Positions 1-8,147 of a DNA stretch of 18,877 bases are shown piece by piece. A program made the position numbers and the translations under genes. This stretch comes from Prevotella sp. (GTDB lineage: Bacteria; Bacteroidota; Bacteroidia; Bacteroidales; Bacteroidaceae). Under the pieces are notes generated by a model. That model was not told where the DNA came from. It made no database searches and saw only the letters and a program-made list of their open reading frames with translations. The stretch covers positions 1-18,877 of the forward strand of contig JAFRMM010000101.1 of NCBI GenBank assembly GCA_017430675.1, written 5' to 3'. Each line of letters opens with the position of its first letter. Position 1 is the stretch's first letter.

Positions 1-45
1 CAGGAACCCTTGTGTCATCTGCCGTAGATGACACAAGGGTTCCTG
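1..45. repeat. Perfect 20-bp inverted repeat (REP-like palindrome) at left edge
   Basis: Bases 1-20 and 26-45 are exact reverse complements around a 5-base loop. The right flank (46-50, ACCCC) suggests that the palindrome continues to the left of the window with GGGGT, which cannot be seen. It lies inside the reading frame of the flavoprotein gene, just after its conserved TTGG motif. The general design, a G-rich lead followed by a long hairpin ending in a GTGTCAT-type core, resembles REP palindromes mobilised by IS200-like RAYT transposases; that is an inference from form. A fold-back assembly artefact at a contig end would look the same. Confidence 0.85.
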
Positions 46-514
46 ACCCCATTGTGCAACCACCAGTGGTGACGGCGACGAAATCGTAGTCGGTGAGTTC
101 GTCGAGGGAGAATATCTTACTTTCCGTACGGATATCTATATGATGACGGCGGGCCTCAGCCAGAAAGAGGTTGATAATGGTATAGGAATCCTGAGAGGCT
201 GGAAAGACGCAGTCGTCGTCCTGGGTCACCAGTCGGACACCATGCCGCTCGAACCACGAGTATGCATCACGGTAGTCGAAGGTCTTGAACAGGCGCTTCA
301 TCAGACGGTGGCCACGGGGATAGACCTGTGAGAGATCGCCTACAGAGGCGAAAGAGTTCGTACAGTTGCAGCGTCCACCTCCTGAGACCTCCACCTTCGC
401 GAGAACCTTCTTCGACTTCTCGAAGATCGTGACCTCCATCTGAGGACACAGTTCCTTCAGGTTGATGGCGAGGAAGAATCCTGCTGCCCCTCCGCCTACA
501 ATCGCCGTCTTCAT
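1..514 (-). CDS. BaiN/HI0933-family NAD(P)/FAD-dependent oxidoreductase, N-terminal part, probably interrupted
   Basis: 171 codons are visible and the frame runs off the left edge. The ATG at 514-512 overlaps the stop of the upstream ligase gene (ATGA), so the two are translationally coupled. The N-terminus has the dinucleotide-binding glycine cluster GGGAAG at residues 7-12, then SGGGRCNCTN (44-53), YPRGHRLMKRLF (65-76), QDDDCVFP (98-105) and VAVTTGG (146-152). All are hallmarks of the BaiN/HI0933 flavoprotein family, proteins of roughly 400 residues with mostly unknown substrates. After TTGG, family members normally continue with a stretch leading to a Leu-Gly-His and a Pro-Ser-Leu motif. 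Here residues 154-171 are instead encoded by the palindrome at 1-50. The frame stays open to the edge, but the conserved continuation is missing, so the gene is either disrupted by a small palindromic insertion or mis-assembled. The flavoprotein assignment is strong; whether it is functional cannot be judged. Confidence 0.82.
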   Translation of the reverse strand, partial: MKTAIVGGGAAGFFLAINLKELCPQMEVTIFEKSKKVLAKVEVSGGGRCNCTNSFASVGDLSQVYPRGHRLMKRLFKTFDYRDAYSWFERHGVRLVTQDDDCVFPASQDSYTIINLFLAEARRHHIDIRTESKIFSLDELTDYDFVAVTTGGCTMGSGTLVSSTADDTRVP

Positions 515-2595
515 CGTTCAATGAGTATGCGGGCATCGACGGCCACCACGTCGTTTTCATCGGCGAGCAGGGGGTTGAGATCCATCTCCTTGATCTCTGT
601 GGCAAAGCGGAGCAGGGTGGAGAGGCGCACGATGATCTCGGCATACTTCTGTTCGTTGATGCCTTTCTGCCCACGTGTACCTTTTAATATCTTATAGCCT
701 CGCAGAGAATGGATCATCGAATAGGCCTCGGCATCGCTTAACGGTGCGAGACCGCTCGACACATCCTTCAGCACCTCGACGAAGATACCGCCGAGACCAC
801 AGAGCACGACATGACCGAAACGCTCCTCATACTTCGCGCCGATGAAGAGTTCCGTGCCCTTGAGCATCTTCTGCACCATCACGCCCGTAGCATCGGGGAT
901 ATTCATCATGCGGTCGTACTCCAGGGCGAGGTGCTCGGCTGTGCGGATGTTCAGTGCCACACCGCCCACGTCGCTTTTGTGCACTGGTCCCACGACCTTG
1001 GCCACTACGGGATAGCCCACTTTTTCGGCGAAGGCGATGAGTTCTTCCTTCGAGGTGCTCACCATTTCTGGCACAAGCGGAATACCTGCGCAGGAGAGTA
1101 TTTCCCTGACAGCATCAGGCGCCAGATAGCCACAATCGAGACCCTCGAATTTCAAACGATTGGTTTCACGGTATATCAACTTGTGGAGTCTGGGAATATC
1201 GATGCCGTAAAGTTGCACCCCCAGTGGGGCTGGTGCTGGTGTGTTCATGATCTGGGAGAGCGCCGTGGCCAGTGTCACCTCATCGCTGAAGTTCACGTGA
1301 CCTTTCTTCAGGAATTCCTCCACCTCGGGACCTGCCGTATGGAGACTGGGCAGCACGGGGAAGATAGGTTTCTTGCACTCGTGGATCTTCTGGTCGAGCA
1401 CATCGTAGGCCTCGTAGAGTTGGGTGAGTCCTGGGGTGCCGTAGATCACGGCGATGGCGTCGATGTTGTCGAACTTGTTCTCGCAATAGTCAATCACCGT
1501 ACCTAATTGCTCAGGGGTGCCCGTAGCCAGGAAGTCGATGGGGTTAGCCACGGACGAACCAGGGAAGAGTTTGGTTTTCAGTTCCTCGGCCAACGGTCCT
1601 TCGATGTGGGGCACGTTCAGTCCGCCTTTCGAGAGGGCATCGGTAAGCATCACGCCAGGGCCGCCCGCATGGGTGACGATGGCGAAGTTACGGCCCCTCA
1701 GTGGGGGCAGGGTGAAGATACAACCCACGGTGGTGAGTTCCTCGCGCGAGAAACAGCGCACGATGCCAGCCTTACGGAAGAGGGCCTCAACGGCAGAGTC
1801 GGAAGAGGCGATGGCACCCGTATGGGAAGAGGCGGCACGACTGCCACTCTCAGAACTGCCCGACTTGATGGCTGCGATGCGACAGCCTTTGCGGATAAGA
1901 TTGCCGGCATGGTAGAGCAACATATCCGGATTGGCGATATTCTCGATATAGAGCAGTTTGACCTTGGAGTCCGTCTCAGGGTTGAAGTGATCATCCATAT
2001 ACTGTAAGACATCCTCAATGCCGATCTGCTTGCCGTTGCCGATGCTCCATACGCTATTGAACTGCAAGCCCTTGATGACGGCACTCTCGAGGATGAAGAC
2101 GGCCGTGGCACCAGAGCCACTGACGAAATCGACACCCTGAGGGTTCAAATTGGGGATGGGCAGGGTAAAGACGCTGTGATGGTTGCGGTTCAGCAGGCCG
2201 ATGCAGTTGGGACCTATCAGGGCGGCACCGTACTTCTCACAGGTGTCGAGGATGCGCTGCTCGAGGGCAGCCCCTTCCTTGGTCTCTTCGCCGAAGCCCG
2301 CTGAGATGATGACAAAGGCGCGCACCCCCTTCTCTGCACAGAGGTAATCGACATAGTCGGGACAGTATTTGGCGGCCACCACGAGGACGACCAGATCCGT
2401 CTGGGGGATGTCCTTCACGTCGTGGAACGCCTTGATGCCCTGCACTTCGTCCTCCTTGGGGTTTACGATGTGCAGGTCACCACCGAAACCTCCATTCTTG
2501 ATATTCCGCACAATAGCACCACCGGGCTTGTGCACGTTGTTGGAGCCGCCAATGATGACGATGCTCTTCGGGTTGAGTAATTGTTCATTAATCAT
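511..2595 (-). CDS. ADP-forming acyl-CoA (acetate-CoA) ligase, fused alpha-beta form
   Basis: 694 residues from ATG 2595; a TTG three codons upstream is less likely because it falls within the -7 promoter box. The family makes ATP by substrate-level phosphorylation: acyl-CoA + ADP + Pi gives carboxylate + ATP + CoA, in the cytoplasm. Domain order is a CoA-binding Rossmann domain (about 8-130, starting SIVIIGGSNN), two succinyl-CoA-ligase-like domains (about 150-450) with the expected phospho-histidine in SSHTG (His258) and THAGGPGVM (308-316), then a C-terminal ATP-grasp domain (about 485-694) with VHKSDVGGV (538-546), GLGGIFVEVLKD (600-611) and MDLNPLL near the end. This is the full-length single-chain arrangement. 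Transcription comes from the promoter at 2602-2633, and the downstream flavoprotein gene overlaps by four bases. The acyl substrate cannot be told from sequence; acetate or a related short acid is most likely. A protein acetyltransferase of the Pat type is unlikely because no GNAT domain follows. Confidence 0.9.
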   Translation of the reverse strand: MINEQLLNPKSIVIIGGSNNVHKPGGAIVRNIKNGGFGGDLHIVNPKEDEVQGIKAFHDVKDIPQTDLVVLVVAAKYCPDYVDYLCAEKGVRAFVIISAGFGEETKEGAALEQRILDTCEKYGAALIGPNCIGLLNRNHHSVFTLPIPNLNPQGVDFVSGSGATAVFILESAVIKGLQFNSVWSIGNGKQIGIEDVLQYMDDHFNPETDSKVKLLYIENIANPDMLLYHAGNLIRKGCRIAAIKSGSSESGSRAASSHTGAIASSDSAVEALFRKAGIVRCFSREELTTVGCIFTLPPLRGRNFAIVTHAGGPGVMLTDALSKGGLNVPHIEGPLAEELKTKLFPGSSVANPIDFLATGTPEQLGTVIDYCENKFDNIDAIAVIYGTPGLTQLYEAYDVLDQKIHECKKPIFPVLPSLHTAGPEVEEFLKKGHVNFSDEVTLATALSQIMNTPAPAPLGVQLYGIDIPRLHKLIYRETNRLKFEGLDCGYLAPDAVREILSCAGIPLVPEMVSTSKEELIAFAEKVGYPVVAKVVGPVHKSDVGGVALNIRTAEHLALEYDRMMNIPDATGVMVQKMLKGTELFIGAKYEERFGHVVLCGLGGIFVEVLKDVSSGLAPLSDAEAYSMIHSLRGYKILKGTRGQKGINEQKYAEIIVRLSTLLRFATEIKEMDLNPLLADENDVVAVDARILIER

Positions 2596-2601
2596 ATGGT
2601 G

Positions 2602-2633
2602 CAAAAGTAATATAATAATTCATAATTTCCAAA
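2602..2633 (-). promoter_or_regulatory. Bacteroidetes-type promoter for the ADP-forming ligase gene
   Basis: On the minus strand, TTTG (2633-2630), a 20-base spacer and TACTTTTG (2609-2602) match the Bacteroidetes consensus TTTG-N19-21-TAnnTTTG. The -7 box ends only six bases before the ATG at 2595, so transcription should start at or within a few bases of the start codon, giving a leaderless or nearly leaderless mRNA. Confidence 0.75.
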
Positions 2634-2653
2634 TGTATTTCAAATAAAATCTT

Positions 2654-2661
2654 TAATTTTG
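2654..2661 (+). promoter_or_regulatory. -7 box for the A2M-DUF1573-meaB-ispH unit
   Basis: TAATTTTG fits the Bacteroidetes -7 consensus TAnnTTTG and is 26 bases before the ATG at 2688. No convincing TTTG lies 19-21 bases upstream; that position overlaps the -33 element of the divergent ligase promoter, so the two promoters share about 60 bases of AT-rich DNA. Confidence 0.55.
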
Positions 2662-2687
2662 CATAGTTAAACCAATTATTGCTGACC

Positions 2688-5600
2688 ATGGTTAGGAAAA
2701 ATCTTCTTTTATTCATTTCATTAATGATGCCCATGTTTATATTTGGAGATACATATACATCGCTTTGGAAAAAGGTGTCGGAGGCCGATGCAAAGGATCA
2801 GCCGAAGACGGAATATGATATCATTCAGCAGATTGTGAAGAAGGCGACGGACGAGAAAGCCTACGGACAATTGTTGAAGGCGGAACTGAAAGGTGCCCAG
2901 GTGATGGCAGAGATCGCCCCTGACTCGCTGAAACCAGCCATGGAACGTATGCGGGAGCGTAGTGAGGCGATGGATGACGAGGTGCTGAAGACCGTCTATC
3001 AGACCGTGCTCTATTGCGTGAATAACAAGAACTCATCGTTGGGCCTCAATGTCAAAAAGCCAGAACTGACGGATGCGCTCTGTCAGAAGTTGGCTGCCGT
3101 GAAGGACGAGACCTATAGGCCCTTCGTCATCACAGGTTTCAACGCTGAGATTTTTGATAATGACCTGTTGAACATCATCGGTAGGGAACTGGGAGAGTTA
3201 CGTCCCCTCTACGACTATTATGTCCAAACGGGAAACCGTAGGGCAGCCTGTATCATTGCGTCGAAGACCTTTGCATATCAGTCGATAGAGAAACTCGACG
3301 AGTTGATCCGTTTATATCAGGATCTGCCAGAAGCCGGTGAACTGGCCATGGTGCGTTTTGACCGTATGTACACCGCCACGGCAGGCGAGAAGGTGGCCTA
3401 TATCCATGAGGCGCTGGACAAGTGGGGTAGTTGGAAACGCATGGATCAGTTGCGTAACAAAGAGAGTGAATTAATCAATCCGCAGTACCACATCTCCTAC
3501 GATCATCAGGTGGTTATGCCCCAGCAGTCGCAGGAGATTACGCTGAAGGACCTGCGCAACATCTCCTCGCTTAAGTTGAAGGTCTATAAGGTGAGGGCCA
3601 ATGGTGACCTCAAAGCGTCTCCCGACTATGAGGAGGGCTATAAGAAGATCAAACCGCTGCTCACAGAGACAGGCATCGAGGTGAAACGCGAATACACGGG
3701 TAAGGAACCCTATGATATCTTTGACGACACGATGACGCTGCAGGATCTCCCTGTGGGTGTCTATATGCTCGAGTTCTCCACAACACCTGCCACAGAGGTG
3801 ATGCGTAAACTCTATTATGTAACGGATGTCTATACCATCATGGAGGACCAGCCAACGGACGAGGGGGTCAGGTATGTCGTTGTCAGTGCCCGCACAGGAC
3901 AGCCCATCCGTGGGGCTCATCTGCGTATTAAGGAGTATGTCACCTATTCTCAATATGAGACTAAGAATGGAGTGACTGACGAGCAGGGTGAGTATATCCT
4001 CAAGTCAAAGCCTCGTATCCAGCGCAGGGAGGTGTTCGCCTATACGGATACTGATAAGGCCTGTCCTGAAATGAATCTGAACAATCGCTACTCATACTAT
4101 GGTGAGAAGGAGTTGGTGATGCGTACCAATATCTATACAGACCGCAGTATCTACCGTCCAGGACAGACCGTTCATGCTTCGGCTTTGATCTACCAGGTGG
4201 AAGGGGGAATGGATCAGAGCGTTTGTGGCAGCAGGACCGTGATATTCCGTCTGCGTGATGCCAACTATAAGATTATAGAGGAGAAGGAAGCAAAGACAGA
4301 CGACTATGGTGCCTGTGCCGTGGATTTCTCCCTGCCGTCATCCGGACTGACGGGTTCCTATACGATTCAGGTGAATGATGTGAATGATCGTTTCCGGGTC
4401 GAGGAGTATAAGCGGCCTACGTTCCATGTCGATTTCCCGGAGGTGACACAGGCCTATGGACCTGGTGACACACTGAAGGTGAAGGGCACGGCCATGAGTT
4501 ATGCAGGGGTACCAGTTCAGGAAGCAAATGTTACTTATAAGGTCGTGCGCCGCACAGCATTCTGGTGGTGGTCGTATAGCCGCTACTGGGATACGGCTAC
4601 TATTGGCTATGGCAATGAGGGTGTAGGGGTCTCTGATGGCGAGGCCGTGACGGATAAGGACGGCAACTTCGAAGTTGAGGTGCCATTCGAACTGCCAGAG
4701 ACCTCCTATCCGATGTTCTATACCTTTGTGGTGACTGCGGATGTGACTGACAGCGCGGGAGAGACCCACAGTGGGGAACTGTCGCTGCCGATCGGTAATC
4801 GTAAGAAGGCCCTGACCGTTGATCTGCAGGAGAAGATCCTTCTGGATGACCAGCCTCAGTTCACCTTCCATCTGTTGAATGCGGCAGGGAAGGATATTGA
4901 TGGCGAGGTCCGCTATCAGATAGATGGCGGCAAATGGCAGACGGCCAAGACTAACCAGCAGTTATCCCTCTCCAATGGTCGCATGAAGAGCGGTAAGCAT
5001 ACGCTGGAGGCCGTCTGCGAGGGTGACACCCTGAAGCGTGAGTTCGTGCTCTTCTCACTCGATGACCAGGTGCCAGCCACAGAGACGAAAGACTGGTTCT
5101 ATCAGTCGGCTACCCAGTTCCCAAATGATGGTACGCCTGTTACCGTTCAGGTTGGCTCCTCTGATGAGGATGTGCATATTGTCTATAGCCTTTTCTCTGG
5201 TAACCAACTGCTGGAGCGTGGGACCGTGGATAAGAGCAATGCTCTCCTGAACAGGAAACTGATATACAAAGAAGAATACGGTCATGGTGTGGTGATGACC
5301 TTCGCCTGGGTGAAGGAGAACCAGTGCTACACCCATGTGGCGAAGATCCAGCGGCCTTTGCCTGACAAGAAACTGCGTCTGCAGTGGACCACCTTCCGTG
5401 ATCGTCTGAAACCAGGACAACAGGAAGAGTGGACGCTGACGGTAAAGGATGCTGATGGCAAGCCTGTCGATGCCCAGTTGATGGCCACACTTTATGACCA
5501 GAGTCTCGACCAACTCAGCAAGCATCAGTGGAGTCTCGTGCCTTATCTGTGGCTGCCCCTTCCCGATGCCTCGTGGAGTTTCGTGGCACGATATAGGGTG

Positions 5601-8135
5601 TCTTTCGGCGGTTCCCTTTTCTGGAAGCATCTCAACGTCGCAGACCTGAGGTTTAGTAGGTTTGACGAGTCCGTATTCCCCTCGCCCTATGGCTACTATC
5701 ATTTCTCACGGGGTATGATGGGCTCGTTGACGCGTGCAAAGAATGGTATGGTGCTGGAGTCCATGGCGATGATGGATGAAGCACCGGCACCTAAGTTACA
5801 GGATCCCGTTGCCATGAAAGCCAGAGAAACGGTCGATGCTGATGAGGCAGAACCAGAGGCTGAGACCTCATCGACAGAGACCGTGCAGGTGCGTGAGAAT
5901 CTGAACGAGACGGCTTTCTTCTATCCTCAGTTGACAACAGACGAGAACGGTTGTGTGGCCCTGAAGTTCACATTACCAGAGAGTCTCACTACCTGGCGTT
6001 TTATGGGCCTGGCTCATACGCGGGATATGTACTATGGTATGATTGAGGGCGAGGCCGTGACCCAGAAAGATGTGATGATCCAGCCCAACGTGCCGCGCTT
6101 CCTGCGTGCCGATGACCAAGGCACCATTGCCGCCCGTATCTTCAACACTGGCGAGAAGGATCTCGGTGGCAAGGCTATCCTGAAACTCATCAACCCCGAG
6201 ACACAGGCCGTTGTCTATGAGCATTCGCAGGATGTCATGCTGTCTGCAGGTGGTACGACGACTGTTGCCTTCGATGTCGCTCCACAGGCATCAGGCATCG
6301 CCGACTATCCCCTGCTCATCTGCCAGATGATCGTCAGCGGCCAGGATTTCTCTGACGGCGAACAGCACTATCTGCCCATCCTGCCCTCCACGGAACGTGT
6401 CATTGTCACTGTTCCCATCACTCAGCATCATGCGGGTATGGAGACCGTCGATCTGACAGCGCTGATCCCTGCCGACAGTCGTCAGCCGTCGATGACCGTC
6501 GAATACACCAACAACCCCGTGTGGCTGATGGTTCAGGCATTACCCGCCTTAGGCTCACCCGCCGAAGACAATGCCATCTCCCTGGCTGCCTCGTTCTACG
6601 CCAATAGTCTGGGCAAGCATATCATCAGCCAATATCCCCAGGCAAAGGTCACCTTCGACCTGTGGAAGAGGGAAACGGGCAGTGAGACAACGCTGATGAG
6701 TGCCTTGGAAAAGAATCAGGAACTGAAGGAGATCGTGCTCAGTGAGACACCTTGGGTGATGGATGCCGACAACGAGACGGAACAGAAACAGCGCATGGCC
6801 GATTTCTTCGACGATAATCTGATGCAAGACAGGATAGGTTCCGTCGTAGGCAAACTGAAGAAACTGCAGCGTGGCGACGGCTCATGGTCGTGGTGGCCTG
6901 ACATGCCAGGCTCGTTCTACATGACGGTGGCTATCAGTGAGATGCTTGTACGCCTCAATGACATGGCTGGTACACAGGAGGAGACGGCGAAGATGCTCTC
7001 CAACGCCTTTGACTTCATGGGCGATGAGATTGTTGAGGAGGTGAAGGAGATGAAGAAATGGGCGAAGAAAGGCCATAAGCCCTCATTCCCCAGTTTCAAG
7101 TCCCTCCAGTGGCTCTATCTCGTCACCATCGACGGCCGTGAATTGCCCAACAAGGTGGTTGAGGCCAACAATTACCTGCTTCCTCTTCTGAAGAAGGAGA
7201 TCAAGAACCAGTCGATGTATGAGAAGGCACTGACAGCAGTGATCCTGACCAAGACCGATCCCAAGCGCGCTGCCGAGTATGTGCAGTCGCTGAAGGAATA
7301 CACGGTCTATCGTGAGGACATGGGACGCTATTACGACACGCCGCGTGCCACCTACTCCTGGTACGACTATAAGATTCCGACGCAGACGGTGGCAATCGAG
7401 GCCATGCAGCGCATCACACCCGATGACCGTCAGACCATCATGGAGATGCAGCGCTGGCTCCTCCAGGAGAAGCGTACTCAGGTCTGGGATACGCCCATCA
7501 ACAGCGTGAATGCCGTCTATGCCTTCCTGCTGGGCAAAAATGAGTCATTGAGCACGTCAGAGAATGCCGTCCTCAAGATTGACGGAGAGGTGCTTGAGAT
7601 ACCTCAGGCCACTGCTGCCATCGGCTATGTGAAGACCTCTGTACCATCCGACAGTAAGACCTTCACCGTTGAGAAAACGTCTGATGGCACTTCCTGGGGC
7701 GCTGTCTATGTGCAGTTTACCCAGAGGACGAGCAACATTGCTGACAATGGCAGCGGCATCATTGTCAAGCGCGAACTGTTGTCTGCCGACGGCAAGGAGC
7801 CAACGGCCCTGAAGGTGGGCGATCGCGTCACTGTGCGTATCACCATTATTACTGACCGCGACTACGACTTTGTGCAGGTCATCGACAAGCGTGCTGCCTG
7901 TATGGAGCCCGTCCGTCAGTTGAGCGGCTACCGCTATGGCTATTACTGTACGCCGAAGGACAATACCACCAATTATTATATCGACATGATGTCGAAAGGT
8001 GAGCATATTATTGAGAACCAGTACTTCATTGATCGTGTGGGAACCTACGAGACGGGTACCTGTACCGTGCAGTGCGCATACGCTCCTGAGTTCCATGCCG
8101 TCACGAAGTCGGAGACATTGAAGATTGAAAAATGA
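2688..8135 (+). CDS. Large exported alpha-2-macroglobulin-family protein (MG2/A2M), lacking the thioester motif
   Basis: 1815 residues from ATG 2688; a TTG at 2679 is possible but weaker. A basic-hydrophobic signal sequence (MVRKNLLLFISLMMPMFIFG) sends it to the periplasm or outer membrane. The MG2 signature TDRSIYRPGQTV is near residue 484. A low-complexity acidic Glu/Ala/Thr-rich linker spans roughly 1027-1071, followed by the A2M core NETAFFYPQLTTDENG and PESLTTWRFMGLAHT (about 1074-1115). A helical toroid domain follows, with GDGSWSWWPD near 1397, and ends in beta-rich macroglobulin domains. Relatives trap proteases or act as envelope defence and scaffolding factors. The CxEQ thioester expected near residue 1292 is absent: the sequence there is PALGSPAEDNAISL. 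Covalent trapping is therefore unlikely. It is the first gene of a probable operon, 12 bases ahead of the DUF1573 gene, and its TGA stop lies inside a heptamer array. Family assignment is firm; the role is not. Confidence 0.9.
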   Translation: MVRKNLLLFISLMMPMFIFGDTYTSLWKKVSEADAKDQPKTEYDIIQQIVKKATDEKAYGQLLKAELKGAQVMAEIAPDSLKPAMERMRERSEAMDDEVLKTVYQTVLYCVNNKNSSLGLNVKKPELTDALCQKLAAVKDETYRPFVITGFNAEIFDNDLLNIIGRELGELRPLYDYYVQTGNRRAACIIASKTFAYQSIEKLDELIRLYQDLPEAGELAMVRFDRMYTATAGEKVAYIHEALDKWGSWKRMDQLRNKESELINPQYHISYDHQVVMPQQSQEITLKDLRNISSLKLKVYKVRANGDLKASPDYEEGYKKIKPLLTETGIEVKREYTGKEPYDIFDDTMTLQDLPVGVYMLEFSTTPATEVMRKLYYVTDVYTIMEDQPTDEGVRYVVVSARTGQPIRGAHLRIKEYVTYSQYETKNGVTDEQGEYILKSKPRIQRREVFAYTDTDKACPEMNLNNRYSYYGEKELVMRTNIYTDRSIYRPGQTVHASALIYQVEGGMDQSVCGSRTVIFRLRDANYKIIEEKEAKTDDYGACAVDFSLPSSGLTGSYTIQVNDVNDRFRVEEYKRPTFHVDFPEVTQAYGPGDTLKVKGTAMSYAGVPVQEANVTYKVVRRTAFWWWSYSRYWDTATIGYGNEGVGVSDGEAVTDKDGNFEVEVPFELPETSYPMFYTFVVTADVTDSAGETHSGELSLPIGNRKKALTVDLQEKILLDDQPQFTFHLLNAAGKDIDGEVRYQIDGGKWQTAKTNQQLSLSNGRMKSGKHTLEAVCEGDTLKREFVLFSLDDQVPATETKDWFYQSATQFPNDGTPVTVQVGSSDEDVHIVYSLFSGNQLLERGTVDKSNALLNRKLIYKEEYGHGVVMTFAWVKENQCYTHVAKIQRPLPDKKLRLQWTTFRDRLKPGQQEEWTLTVKDADGKPVDAQLMATLYDQSLDQLSKHQWSLVPYLWLPLPDASWSFVARYRVSFGGSLFWKHLNVADLRFSRFDESVFPSPYGYYHFSRGMMGSLTRAKNGMVLESMAMMDEAPAPKLQDPVAMKARETVDADEAEPEAETSSTETVQVRENLNETAFFYPQLTTDENGCVALKFTLPESLTTWRFMGLAHTRDMYYGMIEGEAVTQKDVMIQPNVPRFLRADDQGTIAARIFNTGEKDLGGKAILKLINPETQAVVYEHSQDVMLSAGGTTTVAFDVAPQASGIADYPLLICQMIVSGQDFSDGEQHYLPILPSTERVIVTVPITQHHAGMETVDLTALIPADSRQPSMTVEYTNNPVWLMVQALPALGSPAEDNAISLAASFYANSLGKHIISQYPQAKVTFDLWKRETGSETTLMSALEKNQELKEIVLSETPWVMDADNETEQKQRMADFFDDNLMQDRIGSVVGKLKKLQRGDGSWSWWPDMPGSFYMTVAISEMLVRLNDMAGTQEETAKMLSNAFDFMGDEIVEEVKEMKKWAKKGHKPSFPSFKSLQWLYLVTIDGRELPNKVVEANNYLLPLLKKEIKNQSMYEKALTAVILTKTDPKRAAEYVQSLKEYTVYREDMGRYYDTPRATYSWYDYKIPTQTVAIEAMQRITPDDRQTIMEMQRWLLQEKRTQVWDTPINSVNAVYAFLLGKNESLSTSENAVLKIDGEVLEIPQATAAIGYVKTSVPSDSKTFTVEKTSDGTSWGAVYVQFTQRTSNIADNGSGIIVKRELLSADGKEPTALKVGDRVTVRITIITDRDYDFVQVIDKRAACMEPVRQLSGYRYGYYCTPKDNTTNYYIDMMSKGEHIIENQYFIDRVGTYETGTCTVQCAYAPEFHAVTKSETLKIEK

Positions 8136-8139
8136 GGAG
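8119..8139 (+). repeat. Heptamer array with stop codons in all three frames, at the end of the A2M gene
   Basis: Three 7-base units read TGAAGAT, TGAAAAA, TGAGGAG. TGA falls at 8119, 8126 and 8133, one per reading frame, and the last is the real stop of the A2M gene. The core matches, in inverted orientation over 11 bases, the array inside the next gene at 8222-8256. Three degenerate units alone would be weak; the match to the other arrays in the window supports it. Confidence 0.55.
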
Positions 8140-8147
8140 TAATAAAG

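Noticed and set aside
811..1506. Long plus-strand open frame of 231 codons opposite the ligase gene
   Set aside because: It is the antisense shadow of a gene with full domain and motif support, and its translation shows no recognisable family.
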